Shown piece by piece: positions 8,020-16,130 of a stretch of DNA of 64,000 bases. The translations under genes were made by a program, and so were the position numbers. Source of the stretch: Kitasatospora sp. SUK 42 (GTDB lineage Bacteria > Actinomycetota > Actinomycetes > Streptomycetales > Streptomycetaceae); NCBI RefSeq assembly GCF_015776785.2, contig NZ_LFMD02000002.1, positions 1,549,329-1,613,328 of the forward strand. Direction: 5' to 3'. The stretch's first letter is position 1. Each line of letters begins with the position of its first letter. The notes under the pieces are model-generated. The model was not told the DNA's origin. It worked only from the letters and a program-made list of their open reading frames with translations, and did no database searches.

Positions 8020-8035
8020 TATGGACCAGACCAAT
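8020..8035. promoter_or_regulatory. Weaker DasR-like site upstream of nagK
   Basis: TATGGACCAGACCAAT matches about 13 of 16 positions of the degenerate dre consensus. It is spaced 22 bases (about two helical turns) from the better site at 8042, centre to centre. Confidence 0.45.
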
Positions 8036-8041
8036 CCGACA

Positions 8042-8057
8042 ACTGGACTAGACCTCT
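8042..8057. promoter_or_regulatory. DasR-type (dre) operator of nagKA
   Basis: ACTGGACTAGACCTCT matches the dre consensus at 14 of 16 positions with its symmetric core CTAG intact. It lies 28 bases before the nagK start codon, a position expected to block transcription of nagKA. The nagKA operon is an established DasR target in S. coelicolor. Confidence 0.75.
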
Positions 8058-8085
8058 TCGACCCGCCCAAGGGAAACTGTCCTCC

Positions 8086-9033
8086 GTGAAGCACGTCATC
8101 GCACTCGATGTAGGCGGCACCGGCATGAAGGCCGCGCTGCTCGCCCAGGACGGCTCCGTGCTGTTCGAAGCACGCCGACCGACCGGGCGGGAGCACGGCA
8201 CCGACGCCGTCGTCGCCGCCATCCTCGACTTCGCCGCCGACCTCGCGGACGAGGGCCGCAGCCGCTTCGGCACTGCCCCGCTCGCGGCCGGCGTCGCCGT
8301 CCCCGGCACGATCGACGAGAAGAACGGCGTCGCGGTCTACTCCGCCAACCTCGGCTGGCGCGACCTCCCGCTGCGCAAGCTGCTCGGCGAGCGCCTGACC
8401 GGCGACGGCGGCCCCGCGATACCGGTGGCCCTCGGCCACGACGTGCGCTCGGGCGGCCTGGCCGAGGGCCGGCTCGGTGCCGGCCGGGGCGTCGACCGCT
8501 TCCTGTTCATCGCGCTGGGCACCGGCATCGCCGGCGCCATCGGCATCAGCGGACGGATCGAGGCCGGCGCGCACGGCTACGGCGGCGAGATCGGCCACGT
8601 CGTGGTCCGCCCGGGCGGACCGCAGTGCGGCTGCGGCGCCCGCGGCTGCCTGGAGACGCTGGCCTCCGCCTCCGCCGTCTCCCGCGCCTGGGCCGAGGCC
8701 AGCGGCGACCCCGACGCCGACGCGGCATCCTGCGCCGCCGCGGTGGACGCCGGGGACGACCGTGCCCTCGCGGTCTGGCAGAACGCGATCGACGCCCTGG
8801 CCGACGGCATCGTGCTCGCCCAGAGCCTGCTCGACCCGTCGACGGTGATCGTCGGCGGCGGGCTGGCCGAGGCCGGCGACACGCTCTTCACTCCGCTGCG
8901 CGCGGCGGTCACCGAGCGACTGACCTTCCAGATGCCCCCGAAGGTCGTCCCCGCCATGCTCAAAGACACCGCCGCGTCCCTGGGCGCTGGCCTGCTCGCC
9001 TGGGATCTGCTCTCCATGGAGGTGACCGCGTGA
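8086..9033 (+). CDS. nagK: ROK family N-acetylglucosamine kinase
   Basis: A 315-residue ROK kinase. It has the N-terminal phosphate loop LDVGGTGMKAAL, the IALGTGIAGAI segment, the EIGHVVV His and the zinc-binding cluster CGCGARGCLE. It would phosphorylate N-acetylglucosamine entering the cytoplasm. Partner evidence is strong: its TGA overlaps the GTG of nagA (GTGA), giving translational coupling, and two DasR-like sites precede it. GTG 8086 is chosen because the conserved ROK N-terminus starts exactly there; AAGGGAAA provides a ribosome site. A generic glucokinase role is the alternative, but the operon argues for NagK. Confidence 0.9.
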   Translation: MKHVIALDVGGTGMKAALLAQDGSVLFEARRPTGREHGTDAVVAAILDFAADLADEGRSRFGTAPLAAGVAVPGTIDEKNGVAVYSANLGWRDLPLRKLLGERLTGDGGPAIPVALGHDVRSGGLAEGRLGAGRGVDRFLFIALGTGIAGAIGISGRIEAGAHGYGGEIGHVVVRPGGPQCGCGARGCLETLASASAVSRAWAEASGDPDADAASCAAAVDAGDDRALAVWQNAIDALADGIVLAQSLLDPSTVIVGGGLAEAGDTLFTPLRAAVTERLTFQMPPKVVPAMLKDTAASLGAGLLAWDLLSMEVTA

Positions 9034-10211
9034 CCACCGCGGACCGTGACCGTACTGCCCTGGCGGGCGCCCGACTGGTCCTGCCCGGCGGCGTCGTCGA
9101 GGGCGACCGCCTGGCCGTCGAAGGCGACCGCCTGGCCGGCTTCGGCGGCGAGACCGAGCCCGGCGACCTCGACCTGACCGGCTTCACCGTCGTCCCCGGC
9201 TTCGTGGACCTGCACGTCCACGGCGGCGGCGGCGCGTCCTACGCCTCCGGCATCGCCGAGGAGGCCCTGCTCGCCGCCCGCACCCACCTGGAACACGGCA
9301 CCACCACCACGGTCGCCTCCACCGTCACCGGCGAGATCGACGAGGTCGCCCGCCAGGCCGCCGTCCTCTCCGAACTCGTCGAGGACGGCGTCCTGGCCGG
9401 CATCCACTTCGAGGGCCCCTTCATCTCGCACAACCGCTGCGGCGCCCACCGCCCCGACCTGCTGCGCGACCCCGACCCGGCCCTGGTCCGCAAGCTGGTC
9501 GACGCCGCCCGCGGCCACGCCAGGATGGTCACCCTCGCCCCCGAGCTGCCCGGCGGCCTGGACTCGGTGCGGATGCTCGCCGACCTCGGCGTGATCGCCG
9601 CCGTCGGCCACACCGACTCCGACTACGCCACCACCCTGGAGGCGATCGAGGCCGGCGCCACCGTCGCCACCCACCTGTTCAACGCCATGCCCGGGATCGC
9701 CCACCGCGCCCCCGGCCCGATCGTCGCCCTCCTGGAGGACGAGCGGGTCACCGTCGAGCTGATCAACGACGGCGTGCACCTGCACCCGTCCGTCCTCGAC
9801 CTGGCCTACGGCACCGCCGGCGCCTCCCGGGTCGCCCTGATCACCGACGCCATGGGCGCCGCCGGCATGGGCGACGGCCTCTACCCGCTCGGCCCGCTCC
9901 AGGTCGAGGTCAAGGACGGCGTCGCCCGGCTGGTCGAGGGCGGCGCGATCGCCGGCTCCACCCTCACCCTGGACGTGGCGTTCAAGCGCTCGGTCACCAT
10001 CAACGGCCTGACCCTCAACCAGGCCGTCGAGTCGCTCTCCGCCACCCCGGCCCGGCTGCTCGGCCTGAGCGACTCGATCGGCTCGCTGGAGACCGGCAAG
10101 CTCGCCGACCTGGCCGTGGTCGACTCCGAGAGCTACGACCTGGTCGCCGTGATGCGCCACGGCCGCTGGGTCCTCGGCGGCGAGCGGTTCGCCACCGTGA
10201 AGCCCGTCTGA
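9030..10211 (+). CDS. nagA: N-acetylglucosamine-6-phosphate deacetylase
   Basis: A 393-residue amidohydrolase that turns N-acetylglucosamine 6-phosphate into glucosamine 6-phosphate, which is also the signal that releases DasR. Motifs in order: metal-binding DLHVHGG near residue 60, HFEGPF, GHTDSD, the THLFNAM substrate loop and the catalytic ITDAMGAAG. The GTG start overlaps the nagK stop by four bases. An older-looking frame beginning at 8625 is only read-through of nagK in another frame. A strong hairpin ends the operon 64 bases downstream. Confidence 0.95.
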   Translation: MTTADRDRTALAGARLVLPGGVVEGDRLAVEGDRLAGFGGETEPGDLDLTGFTVVPGFVDLHVHGGGGASYASGIAEEALLAARTHLEHGTTTTVASTVTGEIDEVARQAAVLSELVEDGVLAGIHFEGPFISHNRCGAHRPDLLRDPDPALVRKLVDAARGHARMVTLAPELPGGLDSVRMLADLGVIAAVGHTDSDYATTLEAIEAGATVATHLFNAMPGIAHRAPGPIVALLEDERVTVELINDGVHLHPSVLDLAYGTAGASRVALITDAMGAAGMGDGLYPLGPLQVEVKDGVARLVEGGAIAGSTLTLDVAFKRSVTINGLTLNQAVESLSATPARLLGLSDSIGSLETGKLADLAVVDSESYDLVAVMRHGRWVLGGERFATVKPV

Positions 10212-10274
10212 GTCGGGCACGCCGGGCTCAAGTCCGCCCGGGTGAGGGCCGCCTGACCGGCCCGCGGAACGCGA

Positions 10275-10306
10275 CGGCCGCCCTCCCCCACGGGGAAGGG
10301 CGGCCG
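10275..10306. terminator. Bidirectional terminator after nagA
   Basis: Arms CGGCCGCCCT (10275-10284) and AGGGCGGCCG (10297-10306), with more pairing possible in the CCCCCACGGGGA loop. It lies between two convergent genes and can serve both. Confidence 0.75.
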
Positions 10307-10325
10307 AGTCGTGTCCGGGGCGGCC

Positions 10326-11348
10326 TCAGCTGCTCGGCTCGACGGTGATCTGGTCGATCAGGATCGGTCCGGAGGGCACGGTGAAGGCGACCGTGTTCGA
10401 ACCCGCCTGGAACTGCGGGAGTATCCAGGTGGTGTACCAGGACGACGCCGGGTCCTTGCCCGGCGAGAAGTTCCGGTAGGCCAGGCCGCTCGGCCAGTCC
10501 TTGCCGTTCACCGAGGCCGCGCCCCTCACGTCCGCCCCGGCGTTGTTGTAGTGCACGGTCAGCTTGTACGTCCCGGCCGTCGCGATCTCGCCGGTCCAGG
10601 TCACCGTGCCGCCCTGCTGGAGCGTCAGGTAGCTGCCGTCCGCGGACTTGGCGCCCTTGACGGTGTTGGCGGACGGCGCGTTCTGCGCCTGGAGCTGGCC
10701 CGCGTCCACGGTCGACGGACCGGAGGCGACGGTCGCGCTCGCCGAGGGCGAGGCCGCGGTGGCCGTGGCGGACGCCGCCGCGGTGGTGGGGGCCGGCGGG
10801 GCGGCGCTCGTGGTGCCGCCCTTCGCGGTCTTGTCGCTGTCCGGGTCACCGGTGGAGAGCGCGATCCCGGCCCCGATCGCTATCGCCGCGACCACGGCGA
10901 CCGCGCCGATCACCGCGCCCTTGCTCCGGCCGCTGCTCGGCCGCTCCTCCCCCGGCTGCGGCCGGGAGTGCTCGGCGTAGCGGGTCTGCTGGGTGGGCGC
11001 GCCGTACTCGGCCTGCTGCGGGGGCACCCCCGGCTGGCCGTACGGGGCCTGCTGCGGCGGCTGCCCGTACGGGGGCTGCGCCGCGCCGGGCTGGCCGTAC
11101 GGGGGCTGCTGGCCGCGCGGCGGCGCCCCCTGCTGGTAGTGCTGGCCGTACTGCGCGCGCCCGACCTCCATCGGCCGGCTGTACGGCGTCCGGGGAACAC
11201 CCTGCTGCGGCTCGGCCGGCTGCCCGGTGGAGCCGTCGGCCGGACGGTAGAGGTAGCCGAACGGGTCGTCGTCCTGCGGGGCACCGCCCCCCTGGCCCTC
11301 GGGCACTCCGTTGTCGCCGGCGGTCGTCACGGTGGTCTGCTCCCCCAT
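10326..11348 (-). CDS. Membrane-anchored carbohydrate-binding (CBM6/35-like) protein
   Basis: A 340-residue protein in three parts. The N-terminal region of about 130 residues is rich in Pro, Gln, Gly and Tyr, with repeated PYGQP units, and is presumably cytoplasmic. One membrane helix follows (GAVIGAVAVVAAIAIGAGIAL). Then comes a Ser/Thr/Ala linker and a C-terminal beta-sandwich resembling CBM35/CBM6 domains (TVTWTGEIATAGTYKLTVHY, then NTVAFTVPSGPILIDQITVE). Outside the cell it may bind a glycan. No enzyme domain is present. It sits downstream of, and convergent with, the amino-sugar genes, so chitin-related binding is possible but unproven. ATG 11348 has a poor ribosome site; a longer start at 11477 looks non-coding. 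Confidence 0.75.
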   Translation of the reverse strand: MGEQTTVTTAGDNGVPEGQGGGAPQDDDPFGYLYRPADGSTGQPAEPQQGVPRTPYSRPMEVGRAQYGQHYQQGAPPRGQQPPYGQPGAAQPPYGQPPQQAPYGQPGVPPQQAEYGAPTQQTRYAEHSRPQPGEERPSSGRSKGAVIGAVAVVAAIAIGAGIALSTGDPDSDKTAKGGTTSAAPPAPTTAAASATATAASPSASATVASGPSTVDAGQLQAQNAPSANTVKGAKSADGSYLTLQQGGTVTWTGEIATAGTYKLTVHYNNAGADVRGAASVNGKDWPSGLAYRNFSPGKDPASSWYTTWILPQFQAGSNTVAFTVPSGPILIDQITVEPSS

Positions 11349-11525
11349 CCGGTGCGCCGCCGGGCTGCGGGCGGCACAGATCATGGACGCTGTCGTCCCG
11401 GGAACCCTACCTGCCGTTCCTGACAGCGGTGAAAGACCCCTTGACAACTCATGGGTAACCTGTGCGCCCCCGGGCACCCGGCACCCGGCCGACCTGCGCG
11501 AACCCGGCCCGGACGGCCTCCGGCG

Positions 11526-13319
11526 TCAGCCGGCGCGCCGGTGGGAGCGCTCGCCCCGGGCCCCGCGCACGGCGCCGCCCCGCGCCCGCTTCTCGTCGTA
11601 CATGCGCTCGTCCGCGGTGTGCAGCACCTCCTCGATGCTCATCCCGCAGCCGGCCCAGCCGATCCCGAGGCTCACCCCCACCCGCATCGCCCGCCCGTCG
11701 ATCCGCATCGGCGGGATGATCGCGTTGCGCAGCCGGTGGGCGAGGTCCTTGGCCTCCTCGCGGCCGATCCCGTCGGCCAGCACCACGAACTCGTCGCCGC
11801 CCAGCCGGGCCACCGTGTCACCGTCCCGGACCGCCCCGCTCAGCCGCCGGGCCACCTCGACCAGCACCGAGTCGCCCGCGTTGTGCCCGAACCGGTCGTT
11901 GATCGACTTGAAGCCGTCCAGGTCGCAGAAGAGCACCGCGAGCCCCTTCTCCACCGCGGCCGACCCGCCGGAGCGGAACGGCGAGGACCAGACCTCGCCG
12001 CCCGGCCCGAACTCGGCCGGGATCACCGCGTGCACGTGCTCCCCGAAGCCCGCGCCGAGGCCGGGCAGCGGGCAGCTGCCGTCGCCCGCCCCGTAGCCGT
12101 GCACCGGGCCGGCGTACGGGTCCACCCCTTCCAGACCCTCGTACGCCGTGTGCGCGTGGTAGGAGTCGGCCCGGTAGCCGTACGGCTGCGGGTAGCCGGC
12201 CTCGCCGGACTCGGCGGCGGCGCCGACCGGCTGCGGATCGGGGCAGAGCCGCCGGGCCAGCCGGGTCTTGAGCTCGGCGCCGTTGGGCAGGCCGGTGAGC
12301 GCGTCGTGGCTGGCCCGGTGGGCGAGTTGGAGTTCGTGGCGCTTGCGGTCCTCGATGTCCTCGACGTGGGTGAGCAGGAAGCTCGGGCCCTCGGCCGCGT
12401 CCGCCACGATCGAGTTGCGCAGGCACACCCACTGGTAACCGCCGTCCCGCCGGGACAGCCGCAGTTCCGCCCGGCCGCTCTCGGCGCTGGTGCGCTCCAG
12501 CAGCGCCCGGTCCTCGGGGTGGACGAGGTCGGCGAAGCTCTGCTGGCGCAGCACCGCCCGGGGGCGGCCGAGCAGGCGACAGAGCGCGTCGTTGACCCTG
12601 GTCAGCTGGCCGCGCCCGGCGCCGTGCAGCTCGGTGATGGCCATCCCGCTGGGCGCGTACTCGAAGGCCTGGCGGAAGCTCTCCTCGCTGGCCCGCAGCG
12701 CCTGCTGCTCCTTCTCCAGCCGGGCCAGCGCCCGCTGCATCTCGGCCCGCAGCCGGGCGTTGCCGATCGCGATGGAGGCCTGGAGCGAGAACATCTCCAG
12801 CGCCTCGCGGGTCCACGCCCCGGGCCGCTTGCCGCTGCGCGGGCGGTCCACCGAGAGGACGCCGAGCAGGTCGCCGCCGGCGCTGTACATCGGGGCGAGC
12901 AGCCCGTCGGCGGGGTGCCAGTCGTTGGCGTAGACGGGCAGCGGGCCGTCGCCGATCCAGCGCGGGATGTCGCTGGCGACGGCCCAGCCGCGGTCGTACG
13001 GCAGGAAGCGCAGGGTGCCCCAGTGGTCGCTGACGCCGAGCAGCCGGTCCCAGGACTCCCGTGAGCCGACCTGGCCGAGCAGCACCGAGGGCCCGCCCAT
13101 CGGGCTCTCCTCCAGCTCCCAGACGGCCGCCACCACCAGGTCGCCGTCCGGGCGGACGAGGCTGACCGCGGCGGCGTCGAAGCCGAGCCCGTGCACCGCG
13201 CCCTCGACGACGGCCTGCAGCGTGCCCGCCAGGCTGCGGGCAGCGTTGAGGTCCGCCACGACCCGGTGCAAGGTGCGGAGGGTCGCGAGACGGACGTACG
13301 GCTCCGACTCGGCTTCCAT
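11526..13319 (-). CDS. cdgB: GAF-PAS-GGDEF diguanylate cyclase
   Basis: A 597-residue cytoplasmic enzyme that should make cyclic di-GMP from GTP. Order: GAF domain (about 10-195), a coiled linker, PAS with PAC (about 210-330), then GGDEF (about 335-590). The active site GGDEF at 507-511 is intact, and RDGD at 498-501, five residues earlier, is a canonical RxxD feedback-inhibition site. Unusually, about 95 residues of Gly/Pro/Tyr-rich sequence (about 361-457) interrupt the GGDEF domain between DALTGLPN and FCDLDGFK. Architecture and neighbours (nagKA, flavin reductase, arfB) match S. coelicolor CdgB, which affects development under BldD control. No EAL domain is present. A Crp-like palindrome lies 118 bases upstream. 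Confidence 0.9.
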   Translation of the reverse strand: MEAESEPYVRLATLRTLHRVVADLNAARSLAGTLQAVVEGAVHGLGFDAAAVSLVRPDGDLVVAAVWELEESPMGGPSVLLGQVGSRESWDRLLGVSDHWGTLRFLPYDRGWAVASDIPRWIGDGPLPVYANDWHPADGLLAPMYSAGGDLLGVLSVDRPRSGKRPGAWTREALEMFSLQASIAIGNARLRAEMQRALARLEKEQQALRASEESFRQAFEYAPSGMAITELHGAGRGQLTRVNDALCRLLGRPRAVLRQQSFADLVHPEDRALLERTSAESGRAELRLSRRDGGYQWVCLRNSIVADAAEGPSFLLTHVEDIEDRKRHELQLAHRASHDALTGLPNGAELKTRLARRLCPDPQPVGAAAESGEAGYPQPYGYRADSYHAHTAYEGLEGVDPYAGPVHGYGAGDGSCPLPGLGAGFGEHVHAVIPAEFGPGGEVWSSPFRSGGSAAVEKGLAVLFCDLDGFKSINDRFGHNAGDSVLVEVARRLSGAVRDGDTVARLGGDEFVVLADGIGREEAKDLAHRLRNAIIPPMRIDGRAMRVGVSLGIGWAGCGMSIEEVLHTADERMYDEKRARGGAVRGARGERSHRRAG

Positions 13320-13436
13320 GCGGGGGCTCCCCGGCTGCTTCGGATAGTTCTTGATTGGTTATCGTCCGATTGCCAGAAGAACTGAATCACAGCGAGCACA
13401 GCGTTCGGCACGCTCGGTCAGCAATAGGCCGCCACT

Positions 13437-13452
13437 TGTGACTTAAATCACA
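13437..13452. promoter_or_regulatory. Perfect Crp-type palindrome upstream of cdgB
   Basis: TGTGACTTAAATCACA is an exact TGTGA-N6-TCACA palindrome in a locally AT-rich stretch. It lies 118 bases upstream of cdgB and 230 bases upstream of the flavin reductase start. Streptomycetes have a cAMP receptor protein with a similar recognition half-site. Apart from this site, the 362 bases from 13320 to 13681 hold only promoter-like AT-rich sequence and no gene. Confidence 0.6.
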
Positions 13453-13681
13453 CGACACTAATGCGCCTTTAATCAGTTCATCCGTCCCATAGCGGGACAT
13501 CTAGCGCCATCGGAACAATTCTCGTCGTCGACCGCATCGGCCTCCCACTGAAGCCCCCTGGGCCCGCCAACCCCCTCGCTTCACTCCTGAGAGTGAGTCC
13601 GGTCACCGGGAGTACCCCTGCGGCTGCGCCGGTGGTCCTACGACCACGGCCCGATGCCGTTTCCCACGACCGCCGACTACC

Positions 13682-14218
13682 GTGCGGTACGTGTACTCGT
13701 CCCCGCAGCCCGAAGCTGCCCCCCACGCCACGCCCGACGAGTTCCGGGCAGCACTCTCCCAGCTCGCCGCCGGTGTGAGCCTGGTGACCGTCCACGACCC
13801 GGAGGACGGGGAGGACATCGGCATGACCGCCACGTCCTTCCTCTCGGTGTCGCTGGACCCGCCGCTGGTGCTGATCTCGGTCCGCGAGGACTCCCGGATG
13901 GACGAGGTGCTCTCCCGGACCGACACCTGGGCGGTCTCGGTGCTCGCCGAGGGGCAGAAGACGCTCGGCTCCCGCTTCGCCATGAAGGGCCGGCTCAGCG
14001 ACCGGCTGCTGTTCGCGGACACCGCGCACCGCCGCGGTCCGCACACCGGCGCCCCGCTGATCGACGGCGCGCTGGCCACCGTCGAGTGCCGCACCGAACA
14101 GCGGATACCCGCGGGCGACCACACCCTGCTGCTCGGCCGCGTCCTGGAGGCCGTGGTCCCCGACCCGGGCGGCCGCCCGCTGCTCTACTTCCGCGGCGGC
14201 TACCGCACCCTCGGCTGA
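13682..14218 (+). CDS. Flavin reductase-like FMN-binding protein
   Basis: A 178-residue protein of the flavin reductase (HpaC-like) family, which binds FMN and passes electrons from NAD(P)H to free flavin or a partner monooxygenase. Family signatures are visible: FRAALSQLAAGVSLVT, GMTATSFLSVSLDPPLVLISV, then WAVSVLAEGQ and the C-terminal GRVLEAV...PLLYFRGGYRTL. The start is GTG 13682, with GTG 13691 as an alternative; neither has a good ribosome site, so the message may be leaderless or weakly translated. No partner monooxygenase is adjacent. Confidence 0.87.
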   Translation: MRYVYSSPQPEAAPHATPDEFRAALSQLAAGVSLVTVHDPEDGEDIGMTATSFLSVSLDPPLVLISVREDSRMDEVLSRTDTWAVSVLAEGQKTLGSRFAMKGRLSDRLLFADTAHRRGPHTGAPLIDGALATVECRTEQRIPAGDHTLLLGRVLEAVVPDPGGRPLLYFRGGYRTLG

Positions 14219-14228
14219 ACCGGCCCTC

Positions 14229-14660
14229 CTACTCGCCGCGCGGCGCCCGCCGCCCCTGCTTCAGCTCGGAGCGGTGCCGCTTGTTGGACAGCCGCCGCTC
14301 GACCATCCCCCGGCTCGGCCGGGTCGCCCGCCGGGCCTTCGGCGGCGGCGCGCACGCCTCGGTCAGCAGCGCGGCCAGCCGGGCCGCGGCCGCCTCCCGG
14401 TTGCGCCACTGCGAACGGAACTCCGAGGCCTGGACCACCAGCACCCGACCGTCCACCAGCCGGTGCGCCAGCCGCTCCAGGGCGCGCTCGCGCCACACCT
14501 CGGGCAGCGCCCCCGAGGCCGCCAGGTCGAAGCGCAGCTCGACCCTGGAGTCGGAGGTGTTGACGTGCTGGCCACCGGGGCCGGAGGAACGCGAGAAGCG
14601 CCAGACGAGCTCGGCGTCGGGGACGACCACCGAACCCCGTACGCGGACGGGCTCAAACAT
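14229..14660 (-). CDS. arfB: Alternative ribosome-rescue factor ArfB (peptidyl-tRNA hydrolase)
   Basis: A 143-residue class-I release-factor domain protein. The catalytic GGQ lies in SSGPGGQHVNTSDSRVELRF, and there is no stop-codon-recognition domain. The C-terminal tail is basic (ERRLSNKRHRSELKQGRR), as needed to thread into the empty mRNA channel of stalled ribosomes. Length fits ArfB/YaeJ. It converges on the flavin reductase gene with 10 bases between stops. Confidence 0.92.
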   Translation of the reverse strand: MFEPVRVRGSVVVPDAELVWRFSRSSGPGGQHVNTSDSRVELRFDLAASGALPEVWRERALERLAHRLVDGRVLVVQASEFRSQWRNREAAAARLAALLTEACAPPPKARRATRPSRGMVERRLSNKRHRSELKQGRRAPRGE

Positions 14661-14805
14661 GCGCCCATCATCCCGCGCCGCGCCCGCCCGGTCACCCGGT
14701 TATCCGCCCCCGCACCCCCTGCGCCCCCGCGCCCCCACGCCCGACCGCGCGCCCCGACCGCCCGCCCACGCACCCGGTTACCCGACCGCCCGCCGAGCCC
14801 GGACA

Positions 14806-15303
14806 ATGGCCTACGTGATCGAGCTCGGCTACTCCCTCTCCAACCGCTTCCCCGACCCCCCGCAGACCGACTACCGCACCGCCCCCGTGCGCTCCCTGCG
14901 GTACGACCTCTTCTGCGGCGACGTCTACCTGGACGCCGAGGGGGCCGAGGTCTCCACCCGCTGGGGCTGGGTCCCGGTGCTGGACTTCGCCTGGGCGCTG
15001 TGCGACATCGTCGAGCAGCTCGACCGCGACCCGGACGGCTCCCGGGCCGCCCGGGTGCAGACCGCCGACCTCGACTTCACCCAGAACACCGAGCTGCTGC
15101 GCTTCGCCCGCCGCTTCAACTGGGTCGAGATCACCGCGACCTGGCTGCCGGACGAGCCGCCCGTCGTGGTCCGCCACAGCGACCTGCGGCGCGAGGCCCG
15201 GGACTTCCTCCAGGACACCCTCGCCGACCTGTTCGACATGCACCCCGACCTGGCCGACAACCCGAACATCTGGTCGCTCCAGGGCCGCTTCCCGCGCGTC
15301 TGA
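14806..15303 (+). CDS. Conserved hypothetical protein
   Basis: A 165-residue soluble acidic protein with no membrane segment or signal peptide and no domain I recognise. Sequence such as YDLFCGDVYLDAEGAEVSTRWGWVPVLDFAWALCDIVEQL and a final DNPNIWSLQGRFPRV looks like a compact alpha/beta fold of a kind found next to terD in streptomycetes. ATG 14806 is chosen because upstream in-frame sequence is Pro/Arg-rich and non-coding. It precedes terD by 146 bases on the same strand. Confidence 0.7.
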   Translation: MAYVIELGYSLSNRFPDPPQTDYRTAPVRSLRYDLFCGDVYLDAEGAEVSTRWGWVPVLDFAWALCDIVEQLDRDPDGSRAARVQTADLDFTQNTELLRFARRFNWVEITATWLPDEPPVVVRHSDLRREARDFLQDTLADLFDMHPDLADNPNIWSLQGRFPRV

Positions 15304-15449
15304 TCCCCTGATCCCCCGTCCCGGACCACTGCTTTGCCCGTACTTTGCCCGGCCTTGACACCGCACGAAGAATTCACGGCCCGCGCGGAACCAAGCCGCC
15401 GGAGTACTGCGTTCTCCCGGGAAAAGCGAACGAAGGGACTGCAATCGCC

Positions 15450-16025
15450 ATGCCAGTGAGCCTCTCCAAGGGTGGCAACGTCTCGCTGACCAAGGAGGCC
15501 CCCGGCCTGTCCGCGGTCAGTGTCGGCCTGGGCTGGGACGTCCGCACCACGACCGGCGCCGAATTCGACCTCGACGCCAGCGCGATCGTCCTGAACGCGG
15601 ACGGCAAGGTGCTGTCCAACGCGCACTTCGTCTTCTTCAACAACACCAGCACGCCGGACAACACCGTCGTGCACACCGGTGACAACCGCACCGGCGAGGG
15701 CGTGGGCGACGACGAGTCGATCAACGTCAACCTGGCCGGCCTGCCCGCCGAGGCCGCCAAGATCACCTTCCCGGTCACCATCTACGACGGCGTCGCCCGC
15801 GGCCAGAACTTCGGCCAGGTCCGCAACGCCTACATCCGCGTGGTGAACGCCGCCGGCGGCGCCGAGATCGCCCGGTACGACCTCTCCGAGGACGCCGCCA
15901 CCGAGACCGCCATGATCTTCGGCGAGCTCTACCGCAACAACGGCGAGTGGAAGTTCCGCGCGGTCGGCCAGGGCTACGCCTCCGGCCTGGCCGGCATCGC
16001 CCAGGACTTCGGCGTCCAGATCTGA
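15450..16025 (+). CDS. terD: TerD family calcium-binding stress protein
   Basis: A 191-residue TerD-domain protein, the usual length. It begins [20 protein letters not shown] and contains the family signatures [20 protein letters not shown] and [20 protein letters not shown]; the DLDAS and DDESINV acidic loops are the calcium-binding elements of the family. Members are linked to tellurite and oxidative stress and, in Streptomyces, to differentiation. The ribosome site is GAAGGGA before ATG 15450. It is a solo copy, without terB, terC or terZ genes nearby. Confidence 0.95.
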   Translation: MPVSLSKGGNVSLTKEAPGLSAVSVGLGWDVRTTTGAEFDLDASAIVLNADGKVLSNAHFVFFNNTSTPDNTVVHTGDNRTGEGVGDDESINVNLAGLPAEAAKITFPVTIYDGVARGQNFGQVRNAYIRVVNAAGGAEIARYDLSEDAATETAMIFGELYRNNGEWKFRAVGQGYASGLAGIAQDFGVQI

Positions 16026-16072
16026 CCCACCCCCGGCAGGCCTGACGCACCCCACGGTCCCCGGGAAACCGA

Positions 16073-16110
16073 ACGGCGCGGGAGTCGGTACGTACCGACT
16101 CCCGCGCCGT
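16073..16110. terminator. 38-base perfect palindrome, bidirectional terminator
   Basis: ACGGCGCGGGAGTCGGTAC (16073-16091) is followed directly by its exact complement (16092-16110), with no spacer. It lies between convergent terD and the coiled-coil gene. In RNA the hairpin would close with a few central bases unpaired. Confidence 0.75.
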
Positions 16111-16130
16111 CGCGTTCGCTCCGGGCGGCC

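Noticed and set aside
11399-11460. TTGACA near 11440 as a sigma-70-type promoter
   Set aside because: No suitable -10 element lies 16-19 bases away in the plus direction, and no plus-strand gene follows.
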